A stretch of DNA of 64,000 bases from Argopecten irradians (Eukaryota > Mollusca > Bivalvia > Pectinida > Pectinidae). Location of the stretch: contig NC_091140.1 in assembly GCF_041381155.1 (NCBI RefSeq), positions 24,890,864 through 24,954,863 on the forward strand, read 5' to 3'. Positions 48,201-63,200 of this stretch are shown here, piece by piece. The translations under genes and the position numbers were made by a program. The notes beneath the pieces were generated by a model that had not been told where the DNA came from, made no database searches, and worked only from the letters and a program-made list of their open reading frames with translations. How positions within the stretch are numbered: position 1 is the stretch's first letter; each line of letters opens with the position of its first letter.

Positions 48201-51200
48201 TGGTAATCTACATATTATACAGTGTGGTAATCTACATATTATACAGTGTGGTAATCTACATATTATACAGTGTGGTCATCTGCATATTATACAGTGTGGT
48301 TGTCAACATATTATACAGTGTGGAAATCTACATATTATACAGTGTGGTCATCTACATATTATACAGTGTGGTAGTCAACATATTCTACAGTGTGGTCATT
48401 TACATATTATACAGTGTGGTAATCTACATATTATACAGTGTGGTTGTCAACATATTATACAGTGTGGTAATCTACATATTATACAGTGTGGTTGTCAACA
48501 TATTATACAGTGTGGTAATCTACATATTATACAGTGCGGAAATCTACATATTATACAGTGTGGTAATCTACATATTATACAGTGTGGTCATCTACATATT
48601 ATACAGTGTGGTAATCTACATATTATACAGTGTGGTAATCTACATATTATACAGTGTGGTAATCTACATATTATACAGTGTGGTAATCTACATATTATAC
48701 AGTGTGGTAATCTACATATTATACAGTGTGGTAATCTACATATTATACAGTGTGGTAATCTACATATTATACAGTGTGGTAATCTACATATTATACAGTG
48801 TGGTAATCTTCATATTATACAGTTGGGTTGTCAACATATTATACAGTGTGGTAATCTACATATTATACAGTGTGGTAATCTACATATTATACAGTGTGGT
48901 AATTTACATATTATACAGTGTGGTCATTTACATATTATACAGTGTGGTCATCTGCATATTATACAGTGTGGTTGTCAACATATTATACAGTGTGGAATTC
49001 TACATATTATACAGTGTGGTCATCTACATATTATACAGTGTGGTAGTCAACATATTCTACAGTGTGGTCATTTACATATTATACATACAGTGTGGTTGTC
49101 AACATATTATACAGTGTGGTAATTACATGTGTGGTCTACATATTATACAGTGTGGTAATCTACTTATTATACAGTGTGGTAATCTACATATTATACAGTG
49201 TGGTACATATTATACAGAGCGAAATCTGCATATTATACAGTGTGGTAATCTACATATTATACAGTGCGGAAATCTACATATTATACAGTGTGGTAATCTA
49301 CATATTATACAGTGTAGAAATCTACATATTATACAGTGTGGTCATCTACATATTATACAGTGTGGTAGTCAACATATTCTACAGTGTGGTCATTTACATA
49401 TTATACAGTGTGGTAATCTACATATTATACAGTGTGGTTGTCAACATATTATACAGTGTGGTAATCTACATATTTTACAGTGTGGTAATCTACATATTAT
49501 ACAGTGTGGTAATCTACATATTATACAGTGTGGTAATCTACATATTATACAGTGTGGTAATCTACATATTATACCGTGTGGTAATCTACATATTATACAG
49601 TGTGGTAATCTACATATTATACAGTGTGGTCATCTGCATATTATACAGTGTGGTTGTCAACATATTATACAGTGTGGAAATCTACATATTATACAGTGTG
49701 GTCATCTACATATTATACAGTGTGGTAGTCAACATATTCTACAGTGTGGTCATTTACATATTATACAGTGTGGTAATCTACATATTATACAGTGTGGTTG
49801 TCAACATATTATACAGTGTGGTAATCTACATATTATACAGTGTGGTTGTCAACATATTATACAGTGTGGTAATCTACATATTATACAGTGCGGAAATCTA
49901 CATATTATACAGTGCGGAAATCTACATATTATACAGTGTGGTCATCTACATATTATACAGTGTGGTAGTCTACATATTATACAGTGTGGTTGTCAACATA
50001 TTATACAGTGTGGTAATCTACATATTATACAGTGTGGTTGTCAACATATTATACAGTGTGGTAATCTACATATTATACAGTGCGGAAATCTACATATTAT
50101 ACAGTGTGGTCATCTACATATTATACAGTGTGGTAATCTACATATTATACAGTGTGGTAATCTACATATTCTACAGTGTGGTCTTTTACATATTATACAG
50201 TGTGGTAATCTACATATTATACAGTGTGCTTGTCAACATATTATACAGTGTGGTAATCTACATATTATACAGTGTGGTAATCTACATATTATACAGTGTG
50301 GTAATTTACATATTATACAGTGTGGTCATTTACATATTATACAGTGTGGTCATCTGCATATTATAAAGTGTGGTTGTCAACATATGTACAGTGTGGAATT
50401 CTACACATTATACAGTGTGGTCATCTACATATTATACAGTGTGGTAGTCAACATATTCTACAGTGTGGTAATCTACTTATTATACAGTGTGGTAATCTAC
50501 ATATTATACAGAACGGAAATCTACATATTATACAGTGTGGTAATCTACATATTATACAGTGCGGAAATCTACATATTATACAGTGTGGTAATCTACATAT
50601 TATACAGTGTGGAAATCTACATATTATACAGTGTGGTAGTCAACATATTCTACAGTGTGGTAATCTACATATTATACAGTGTGGTAATCTACATATTATA
50701 CAGTGTGGTAATCTACATATTATACAGTGTGGTAATCTACATATTATACAGTGTGGTAATCTACATATTATACAGTGTGGTAATCTACATATTATACAGT
50801 GTGGTTGTCAACATATTATACAGTGTGGTAATCTACATATTATACAGTGTGGTAATCTACATATTATACAGTGTGGTAATCTACATATTATACAGTGTGG
50901 TAATCTACATATTATACAGTGTGGTAATCTACATATTATACAGTGTGGTAATCTACATATTATACGTGTGGTAATATACATATTATACAGTGTGGTCATT
51001 TACATATTATACAGTGTGGTAATCTACATATTATACAGTGTGGTTGTCAACATATTATACAGTGTGGAATTCTACATATTATACAGTGTGGTATCTACAT
51101 ATTATACAGTGTGGTAGTCAACATATTCTACAGTGTGGTAATCTACTTATTATACAGTGTGGTAATCTACATATTATACAGTATGGTAATCTACATATTA

Positions 51201-54200
51201 TACAGAACGGAAATCTACATATTATACAGTGTGGTAATCTACATATTATACAGTGCGGAAATCTACATATTATACAGTGTAGAAATCTACATATATACAG
51301 TGTGGTCATCTACATATAATACAGTGTGGTAGTCAACATATTCTACAGTGTGGTCATTTACATATTATACAGTGTGGTAATCTACATATTATACAGTGTG
51401 GTTGTCAACATATTATACAGTGTGGTAATCTACATATTATACAGTGTGGTTGTCAACATATTATACAGTGTGGTAATCTACATATTATACAGTGTGGTTG
51501 TCAACATATTATACAGTGTGGTAATCTACATATTTTACAGTGTGGTCATCTACATATTATACAGTGTGGTAATCTACATATTATACAGTGTGGTAATCTA
51601 CATATTATACAGTGTGGTAATCTACATATCATACAGTGTGGTATTCTGCATATTATACGGTGTGGTAATATACATATTATACAGTGTGGTAGTCAACATA
51701 TTATACAGTGTGGAAATCTGCATATTTTACAGTGTGGTATTCTACATATCATACAGTGTGGTAATCTACATATTATACAGTGTGGTAATCTACATATTAT
51801 ACAGTGTGGTCATCTACATATTATACAGTGTGGTAATCTACATATTATACAGTGTGGTCATCTACATATTATACAGTGTGGTAATCTACATATTATACAG
51901 TGTGGTAATTTACATATTATACAGTGTGGTCATCTACATATTGTACAGTGTGGTCATCTGCATATTATACAGTATGGTAGTCTACATATCATACAGTGTG
52001 GTATTCTACAAAATATACAAATACGAAGAAAACAAATCGAACATTTATTTTGATAGAAAAAAAACAATTATACTTTGTAATCTTTCATTTTTGCACTCAA
52101 ATATGAATTTATTCAAACGCAGGAATTCTTTAAAAACAAATAAACTTTGTTAATTAATATTAAACATACCTGGTATATCCATTGCACATATACATAAAAA
52201 TAATTAATCAATCATTTACAAAAATGAAACAGGTCATTTATCTGCTACGAGGACAGTAACAGTGTGGTGAATGCTGTATAAATACATATAACTTGATAAT
52301 GCAAAGAAAATTCATATTGCTAGATACATTGTAAAAATATTTTTAACATTATTTTTGAAGACAAACAGTGTTATATGGCACAGTTTTTAAACTAGCTAGT
52401 AAGGTAGTTCACAGCGTAACTCCATTGTAATGAAGGGATTTATGAACAATTTTGTAGGTAAAATTAATTGACCCATCCCCGACTCCGCCCCTTTTTATTT
52501 TTTGACCAATGAAAATAATTCACCCCTTCACCTCGGTCCTGTCGTCACGCCCCCCCCGCCTTTAGGTCGGACAAACACGGCGCTTGACCGACCTGCCTTG
52601 GACTTTACATTTACGACCGTTTCTGATACTATAACGGTGAAAGGATGCACATTTGGTCTATGAAACTTTGACATTGGGTATCCGGAGCGTGTGAGAGATG
52701 TAAGAGCAACATTTATCGATGTTGAGGTGGATTCGCACATGTAACAGTAGTCCGCTAAACCTGCCTATATTATTAGGCTTTTTTAATTTTTTCTTTGCCT
52801 AATATATAGTCAGCTCGCGGTACCTCTTAAAAATGTGAAATCGTACGCCAGATTTGGCCTACGCTACGTCAGCGGCATATTTCTAATATATCGTCCATGC
52901 AATGCCGGGAAAACGTACACATACCTATATATTGGGATCTTATGTACTCCACTGCCCCCATGTTACATCCCATTTATGAAATTAAACAACTCTGCACAAT
53001 GAAATACTTCCGAGACCCTTCTATTTCACACATTTGTAATGGCCGCCGTATACACATTTAGTAGAGCAAACGGCAGCCAATCAACTTCGCTTCCGGTTTT
53101 ATTTTTAAAAAACCACGTGTAGTTGAAAGATAAACAAAATGCTAGCCAGTTAGAGTTTTTATAGTAAAATCATGGTCGACATACACGACATGTTGTCAAA
53201 TATTCAAATTGAACACGACCATTGCTGGTACCGCATGACTTTCGCGATATTCACGTTGCATATACATGTAGCATATACACGGTAGAATTTTGTTTATCTT
53301 CTACACGTGGTTTTTTTAAAAATAAAACCGGAAGCGAAGTTGATTGGCTGCTGTTTACTCTACTAAATGTGTATACGGCGGCCATTACAAATGTGTGAAA
53401 TAGAAGGGTCTCGGAAGTATTTCATTGTGCAGAGTTGTTTAATTTCATAAATGGGATGTAACATGGGGGCAGTGGAGTACATAAGATCCCAATATATACA
53501 TTGTAGGTATGTGTACGTTTTCCCGGCATTGCATGGACGATATATTAGAAATATGCCGCTGACGTAGCGTAGGCCAAATCTGGCCTAAAATTTCACATTT
53601 TCAAGAGGTACCGCGAGCTGACTATATATTAGACAAAAAAAAAAAAAAAAAAAAAAATTAAAAAAGCCTAATAATCAAGGCAGGTTTAGCGGACTAATGT
53701 AACAGACTCCACGATTAGCTGGATGTTGACAAAATCGACAAACACGTTTTGTTCAAAGGTACGTTTTCGTAAGTTTTAAAAAAAAATTATTTTTAAATAT
53801 TTCAAAGTTAGAATAAGAATAGTGATATAGCTTATTTAGATATATGTACGAAACGATATAAACGTAGTGAATCAATGCAAAACGTGACCAGTCGGTGAAC
53901 GAGCAGACGACAGGTAGCTTGATCAGTGAGTAGGCGTACTACTACTGTACGCCTTCATGCAGATCAATCAACAGTGACAATAGTGGCCTACCTGCGATTA
54001 TGAAGTTATGGTTGAGGAATTAATGCACATGTAACTTGAAATAGACTTCAGCAATCAATGATCACATGGCACATTTAAGTTTACTTCCCCGTGAAAATGT
54101 ATTTAGTTTAAGGGGGGGGGGGGGGGGTTGGCTGTTATGCGGGTAATAATCAATATTGAAACACGTTTTGAGAATAACTGTAGGAACAATTTACAACAAG

Positions 54201-57200
54201 GATTTTACAAGGGTTTCTTCATCAGAAACGTACTTGCTATCACGTCTCTTAGCTAACCTGTCAAAAGTCATAACAGCATCATTCACTAAAGGCTACATGA
54301 CAGTACTTGACACAGGGACATGTAAATTCAGACAACACAGCGCATGTATTTTATATCTATATAGGGATTTTAGGTATATAAGATGACCTGACCCCGATTT
54401 CACGAAACATTGATCCAGTCACATAAAGAGAAAAACTTAGGTTTTGACTGAAGTCTGCTTTTTTGTTTCTTAATTTAGGATTACAAATTAAAAATGGATC
54501 TATATACAACTAAGAGAATATACCGTACATCTTCTATACATGTAAGCGTGAGTTATTTTTGGACCAAATATTTTGTGATTTTTTTTAATTATTATTCTAT
54601 ACTACACACCGATACTCCAACTCGGGGTCGCTGTTACAAAGATCTCACAACATGTGGGACAAGGTTTTTAAGTATGCATATTTATTGACTCCATTAATTT
54701 AAAGTAATATTAATTATTGTAATACATTTTGTTTCATATCAGCGTTTCCATGGCGGGCATGGTCCTAATAGCAGAGAGACAAAAGGTTCACACCCTGTGC
54801 GTCAACCACCTAAGAGGAAAAATCATTTTTCCACCATCAGTAAACAGGAAAGGTAAATTGATTACAATGCATTACAAAGTTACGATGGCCCATATCAGCC
54901 GACATGGCAACTGCTTTATGCTAGGTTTACACTGTTCCCGGCGACCACGGTAGCCCCGTTTGCCCGAAACGTGGTGCGCCGTGGAATTTTGGCTATTTTT
55001 GCAACTGTATTTAAGTTGAGCTAGGTCTTGTGAAGTTTTGCCACGGTCTTTTACGGATTACGTGGTGGACCGTGGATATAGGGGAAAGTGCTGTTCCCGG
55101 AGGTTAAAGGAACACTACGGCTTTAGCACGGTCTATCAAGGATACCACTCCGTTCTCTCCTGGCCTGTTACGATCTGATGAGGTCTGCTACGTTTTACAC
55201 GTTTTGATCGAACTCCAATACGTTTTTCACGGTCCGCCAAGGCTTACTAGGATGAAAGTCTTATGCCGGGCTTTTTGGAGCAACTGAAACAATATTTATT
55301 GCCGAAAATGTCATTTCAAACACGTTTTAATTACAAAATTTGATAAAAGCATATTTGGTATAAATATATAATTATCATAGCCAAGTGTTTTTACGCAAAT
55401 ATTTTTTTCTGTATTCATTTAATCTGCCTTTTGCAATAATAGCTTTGGTATAATTAGAGGGTTTAAATGTATTTGATAATGACTATTTCTATTCATTAAT
55501 ACAAATAATTCAATGAAGTAGCAAATATAAACCAGCTAGGCCAGGCAATGATACTCCATCATATATTGCTTGCAACGTATAATCGTAATATGACGTAACA
55601 TGCCGTATCACGTCGGGCTTTCAACCGCTACAAGCCGTGAGATGCCTTGACAGAACGCATCCAAACGGTTTTCATCCACCTTGGCTTGCCGTAAAAACCT
55701 TGACAAACCTGGACAAAACGGCACAAAACGTGCAGCCAATCTGCATCAACCGTGATCAAACGTGGAAAAAACGCAACAGAACGTCACAAAACTTGAAATC
55801 ACCGTGAGTTTCTGGGGAACGTGCTTGCTGCCCGTTCCACCACGGACCGTCTTGAAGTTCTGTTACGGCCTCGTACGCACTGTCAAGTTTTGTTACGTCA
55901 ATCCCGTTTTATTACGTCCTGTGGCGTTCACCATCTGTACCGTGACTGCCGTGGCAAATTTTTTGACAGTTTAAAAATCTGGCACGGCATCCACGGTAAT
56001 CACGGCCGCTCACGTTTGTCTATCACGTCCTTCTGCGTTGTCTCACGTTGTCTCGCGGTCACCACGTTTTGTCCACGGTGGCCTGAAACGGGGCTGCCGT
56101 GGCCGCCGGGAACATAGTGTAAACCTAGCATAACTAAACTGTAGTTGTACACACATTTGTGGTGATTGTCATGGCAACTGCTTTAGTAAAAAGCACTTGC
56201 CAACGAGTTTTGTCATTTAAATCGTTTGGCAACTGCTTTACTAAAGTAACTGTTTTGTCATCCTTACGCGTGGCCCATATCAGCCGTATTGGCGAGTGTC
56301 TGGCTTTTGAGACAATTAACATTCCACGCCGATATCAAGCCTAGTTTGATGCCGTACAGGTGTGCTGATTAAATGACCTTTGAAACCAAAACGATACTTT
56401 ACGACACAAGACAAAGGCGATTAAAGTTATATACAAATAACATAGCCATAGGTGGTAACAAGTTATTGTACCGTAATTAACGGTAAACTAATTTTGAGAG
56501 CCGGATGGGGAGAGGTTACAGCCCTAGGATAGGGACAATTAAATAATAGCTAGATTATATCTCCTTAGTTTGAAACTTAATCAGATTTGTATACATAGTA
56601 GAGACAAAAAAATCGAGCCAAATTTCAGTGATTTTTTTCCAATATACTAGGGACTGGTTGCCAGTCTAGGAGGGAAGCTAATTTAATGCAGGCATTCAAT
56701 TCACCTAAATCTCTCATTACATGCCCCTATCTAGGGACAACCCATATTTTTACATAATACCTGATATTATTAAAGATGAATAAACATGAGTATGAAATTT
56801 TATAATATATTGAGTTACTTCACTGAAAGCCTATTTTCATTTAAACGTCAACATTAGAAACAGATTGCGTTACCTACCAATGATTCTACCAAGAAAAGTG
56901 TCGTAAAATATCGTTTTGGTTTCAAAGGTCATTTAATCAGTACACGTGTACAGCGTCAAACTAGGTTAGATGTCGGCGTGGAATGTTAATTGTCTCAAAA
57001 GCCAGACACTCGCCAATACGGCTGATATGGGCCACGCGTAAGGATGACAAAACAGTTACTCTAGTAAAGCAGTTGCCAAACTAGTAAAATGACAAAACAC
57101 GTTGGCAAGTGCTTTTTACTAAAGCAGTTGCCATGACAATCACCACAAATGTGTGTACAACTACAGTTTAGTAAAGCAGTTGCCATGTCGGCTGATATGG

Positions 57201-60200
57201 GCCATCGTACAAAGTATCAGTTATTATGTGTACAGGCTACAACAAATTCACATCAGTGAGAGTTGTACCTTCATTGTAGTATTTGTACATGTCCGAGTGA
57301 TTGAAGATGTCTCAATATATTCTACAATCCCTTCGTCTCTGGGTCACAAGTTCGAATACCATATGGGGCAGTTTTCTCCGGGTACTCCAGCTTTCATCCA
57401 CCAACAAACCTGGCACGGCCCCAAATTACGCTATAATTATACTTGTATTATTACTTGAAATCAAGATTTGAAGGGCTAAAGTGTCTGTAGAGGTCTTACA
57501 ATTATACATGTATGTAATAATTTAATATGTCAAATTATTTAACGAGTTTATCAAATTTCATATTAAGTACTGCAGCCGCAAGTATATGGATGCATAGAAA
57601 ACAAATCAATTTCGTTTCTATATAGGAGTAACGTGACGCTACCCAAATTGGAACACTTTTTGAAGATAATTGTAAAAATTTTCTTACTTGTGCTTGAATC
57701 CAAATTTTTTTTCTTAATATTCCACAAATAGATGCCTTTATTTTAAATTTCATGATATGTTTACTTGTCAACAGTGCATATGTTAATAAAGTTTTGAGAT
57801 AAAATTATATATGAGAGTCTGAAATTAAAGAATGTCAAGGCTCAAATGAAGCGACCCCATCCCAACTTCCTTTGGAGAGGCTGAGACTGTTAACGAATAA
57901 ATATCAATGTTTGAAAAAGAAATGAAAACAAGGGTTTACAGGATAATTTTATGTTAATAAGTCTTTTGAATTATTTAAACTAATTATTTGTATTGACCAA
58001 ACAGACTTTCAAGGCTTTAATATAAACTAACCAATGCAAAATGTTATATAATATATGCTGAGGACAAATAAAACTTCATATACAATGTCTTGATTTTCAA
58101 AAGGTCTATATGAGAGATTAGTGTCAAGAACTAAGAAGCATTGTTTGAGTTTATGGAATTATTTATATATATATATGATATGTCTCTTCATTTGATTTCA
58201 GGGGTTGTTCCGATGGACGTTTTGTAATTTGGCAATTAAGAGAACATCCAACATAGACAGGAAAAATCTTCTTTGACACTGTATGCAGATACCAAACATT
58301 ACAGAGAAAATTTTCCAGCTCTTCAGTTCAAACTGACAAGCAATGACATCATTTTAATGTTCATGAACTTTCAGAGACAAATGAGGAGCAGTTCAGATAC
58401 TACACTGGATTTACAACACAACAGTATGATTATATTGTGAACTTTTTTGTATCAGATGTTGCAGAATATCCTATCAACTTGCCTACCAATAGACAGAAAG
58501 AAGTTATGTCACTGTCTGTTGAAAATCAACTGTTATTACATGTAGTTATATTGAAAGTCCGTCACGACTTTGATTATGTGAATCTTGGTTACAGATTTGG
58601 CATTAGAAACCAAACTGCAAGTGTATTGTTCCCCAACTGGATGGATTACTTGTATTTATGATGTGGAGAATTTTCTATCTGGCCATCAAGAGATGTTATA
58701 TATGAACACATGCCCAAAGTTCATCAGCTGGAGTTTCCAACCACATTTGCCGTATTTGATTGCACAGAAATAAAGATTTCTAAACCAACATCATTGTCTT
58801 TCGTATTCCAAACCCACTCGGATTATAAGTCTACAAACACATTGAACTTAAGAGTCTTGTGGCATGTGACCCAAGAGGTTCAATTATTTTTATACCTGTG
58901 TTATTTGATGAATTTATGTCTAACAAGGAAATATTCAAGCAGTCAGGGTGTCGGGAAATGCTGAAAAAGCTTGTTATGGAGAGATACCTACATGATATGG
59001 ATGGCATCATGACCGACAAAGGATTTAACATTCATTCGGAGATTGAGGAGTGTAATCTCAAGTTCATCTCTGGAATTCATTACACAATTTTGGTATAATT
59101 TTGTTCATTTTATGTACACGTAAAATTTTGATATTAAAAGTAAATGTAGAAAAGGCATAACAATGATAACATGCCATTTTCCCTGCTGTAAGAAGACATT
59201 TAATGAAAATAAATTTGCAGGTCTGAGGTTACAGTCATATGCTCATGATGCTTTTATGAAAATGATTTCAAAATTACAACACAGTATAAACTGTATACAT
59301 TTTGACATAATACTGTAACTTCTGTAATTTCTTTACATTCTAAACAGAGAATTCTTTAAACTGATGTTGTACATCAGTTCAAAACATTTCTCAAAATCAA
59401 AACAGCTATCTTCTCATCATCACAAGTATTATTTAACTGATGTGTTATATGATATATTATACCATTATTGGACATTCTATATTCTTCATTGCAAGATTTC
59501 AAGAAAAGTTTAAGGCTGCAAAATAAAGCAATTTATGGTGTAATATTAGAGATGGTGTCATTGTTCTTATCTGATCATGAGATGTATGAGCACTGTCGCT
59601 AAGACTACATTGTAAGACTGCAGTTGCTATCAGAACTTGTGCTTGAGACAAGCTGAAGAATTTACGAGAGAAATAACATAGGAACTAATAAAAGCAGTTG
59701 TGACCCGAGTCAGTTATACATATGTATCACGAGGTAACTCCTGTGACTCAACTGACGGGTACTACGTCAAGAGTAAACCACGGTTATAACGAACACTTAC
59801 CAGTAGATCAAGTGAGTTTTTTATTTTCATTTCGACTGCCTTGTGTTTGCAGTAATAATGAACCTGATACATTGTAGCTATCCTTTATGATACTATTTCC
59901 TTGATTCGTTAAAGCCGTGTTTACTGTAGACGAAGTACTTCCTGACGGCTACGTATCGCTGAGTAGTTGCGTTCGGAACTGTCTGTCATTCGAGCGAGGG
60001 GGCGGAGCCAAGGAAAGGTAATGTTTGTAAACATTTATAAATACACATGGAAAGCCTGCATATACAGTTAAAGTTTTTTTTTCACTTGGCCTGCAACACA
60101 TGGGCAAATAGATAAAGATATTCTCACTGTATTTAAATCGAGATGCAGAAGATGCGGCTGGTCATTTGTTTCGTTGGCTCCGAAACTGACAGTTTATCGA

Positions 60201-63200
60201 TGCTGGTTTTGTTAGCGAAAACTGGCAGTTCATCGATGCTGGTTTTGTTAGTTTAACTTTCCCAAGATACCCCTCGATAAAATATTTGAAACCCCATTGG
60301 AGCCTATTGTGTTGATTTTAAACTGATGGATTCTTTTGAATACTTTTAAAGAAAAGTCGTGCGGAAGATCCTTCAAGTTGCTGCACGGATTATCGCAGCA
60401 TCCGCCATCTTTCCTCTGTGTTTGTCCGACCTAGCAAGAGTAACCATGCTTCGGGAAAGTGGGCGGAGCTTAGCTCCGATTGGGGATGGGTGAATTAATT
60501 TTAGTTTAAATAGTATTTTATTCATATAATGATACATATAATACAGTAAATAAACACATTTCGGGATCGAAAAACAAGCTTATATAAATTCCTTTCCCTG
60601 AAATATCAAGCCAGAGGAATGTTCGGCACTGGAAACACCTTTTACAAGATATGTATAAAGAAAGTTTAACGCAGAAAAATATTAAATTTAGAAAAATACG
60701 TGTACGTAGAAACATGTGGTGAATACAAGATAAATACATACAATGAACATACATGTGGTGATTACAATATAAGAAAATGGATTCATAGTTCTGTTAAAAT
60801 TTGGTATAAAGTGCATTTTTCAATTCTAGTAATTGCATTTTGTTTTGTGCCTGAGTCAGGATATTCCCCTATACAGCAGCATTATAGTCCATTATTGGGA
60901 GAATATATTCATTTTAATAAACTTTTGTGGGGTCGCCATTTAAATATCTATACATCCTACGCAGTAAATCAACTGCCATGGCTAGTTTTGATAACAATTG
61001 TGTTACCTGTTCTACACAAGTGAGTTTTATATTAAGGTATACACCAAAAAAGCTTTTGTCATGCTGTAGAATTTATTTCCTCATTATCTGCATACAATGG
61101 CATGTTTATATGATCACCTGACTTTTTTTACTGGAAATTAACATAACCCTAGTTTTCCGTTGATTTAGTTTCAGTTTATTTGTACACCAGTTTACAATTT
61201 GGTTCACCTTTTCTTGGAGTTGACTGGTAACACTAGTATAGTCAATACACCCTTCATAGTACTGTCATCTGCATACATATATATTTGATAGTAATTTACA
61301 TAAATTCTAAACAATAAAGAGTTAAGTATCGATCCTTGTGGAGCTCCTGATTTTATGAATTCAGGTGATGAGGAGATATTTCTATACTGAATTTTTCGAA
61401 CTTTACCACATAGGTATGAAGCAAATCAATTAATACCGGATGGTAAATATCTAATATTTGTGAAGAAGTACATTATGATCTACGAATCAAAATCCTTCCT
61501 AAAATATATAAACATTACTCCTTCCATTTTGTTTTATCTATGCCATTAAACCATCTATCACACAAAGTGGCTAGTGCTGTCTGACATGAATGCTTTGATC
61601 TGAAACCTGACTGTGCAGCATGTAAAAGTTAGTATTTTTACAAGATATTTTTATAGATGATCTACACGGATTCATACAAAAGTGTACAGAGGAAGTTTGT
61701 TCATACCCCGATGGAATTAAAAATTAGTGATATTAACTCGGATGTTTTCATTTAAAAATTGAATGTCCTTCAGTTGTCATGCATAGCCAATAAGAAAGCC
61801 ATTTGGGTAGAGGCCAATTCCATAAAGCGCGCTACCGTTTAATGCCAACTGAAAGACATTCAATGCTTTTATTTACATTTGATAACAATTATATGAAGAG
61901 ATCCCAAGAGTTTTTGCATCTATCCATCTTCCGTGATCGCTAGCACGACAATTGTGACGTTATAAGAAGCGGATGGCAGTTTATATACTGATGAATGCCA
62001 ACTGCGGTTGGTAAGGTTACATAGTGGGACTGCTATGAAAGTGTAAATATAGTGGTAAGAAAAAAATGAATTGACCAATCAGAAAACCAGATTTAGTATG
62101 AAAGCAAAGCAAAGAAAAACTAATAATTAGCATATGCAAAAATATTTCATTGATGAAATGACTGAATATCAGGCGGTTTATGAGATATAATATGTACAAC
62201 TTTTATAGTTTTTATATAGTTTTAAACAAGTTGCAGACTTACCAATCCAAAAGTTTCCAAGGAGATCCCCAAACCCGTTTTTATATTGTGTCCATTTTCG
62301 TCTGAAACCAACATCTTTATTAGTTCGTCTCTGTATTACCTACGGTTAAACAAATAACTTGATAAAATAAAAGATGGAAGGAAGGAAGCCAATGAAATAA
62401 TGAATCAAGAAAGAGGAAGAACTGATCCTTAGACTTGTTGTTTGAAGCATAATAAAATACCATTGAAACTTTAACAATTTACTAAATTTTATTTATTACA
62501 CATACATTTTACATCCGGGTTAATTGCCTTCCATGGATTAGAGCTTTGAACCTAATAACCGGTTGCCGTCGATATTCATATTAATATTCATTAGTGATTT
62601 CATTAGGAGAAACACAGCCATGAATACTTCTTTGGCTCATCACGGAAGTATATGATTGGAAATGGAAATACTAGCTCTATCGTTAATGCTACTTTTATGA
62701 CTAATGCGTTCTGACATTTTCTATTATCGATATCGAGTAAGTGACAAGGTGGCACTTCATTCCTTTTACGATGTAATGTTTTATTCAGGTTAGCCATAAA
62801 TGACGGAGACTAATTGTCATGAATAAAATGTTAGGCAGGTTTATTTTCCGGAACGGCTTTGACTTTTTTTAATTGGAATGTAAAACGAGTAACTTTGAAG
62901 CGTCGGAAAAGTTTTCAGCATACTACATTTATTAACACTTTCTGAACAATAGCTTAAAATAAAGCAAATATGTTCTGTTTCCCGCCGTCTAAATTACCGT
63001 TTCTAATTATTTTAAAGTTATATGTGCCATAAGTGGGTAAATTGACATGTTAGTTTTTCTTCAGTTGTCTATTGAAAGCCATGGAAACCATACAGTTTGA
63101 TTAATTGGGGTAAAGAACATCATTCAAATGGGCCGATAAACATGTATCATGCCTTATGAACAGGAGTTTCAACTCATAATTTATGCACTGTACCATTTTT

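Noticed and set aside
47779..52010. CRISPR-like regular array
   Set aside because: Units are head to tail with no unique spacers, and the window is clearly eukaryotic.
47755..52153. Open frames of 265-1004 codons in the satellite array
   Set aside because: The 24-bp unit has no stop in any forward frame, so all three frames are open at once. The products are pure octapeptide repeats with no domain or start context.
56134..57208. Pairs of short open frames with matching peptides
   Set aside because: They come from the two arms of the foldback element and mirror each other.
60700..61023. 107-codon plus-strand open frame
   Set aside because: No motif, no start context, and low-complexity composition; it lies in an intron of FReD gene 2 next to retroelement debris.
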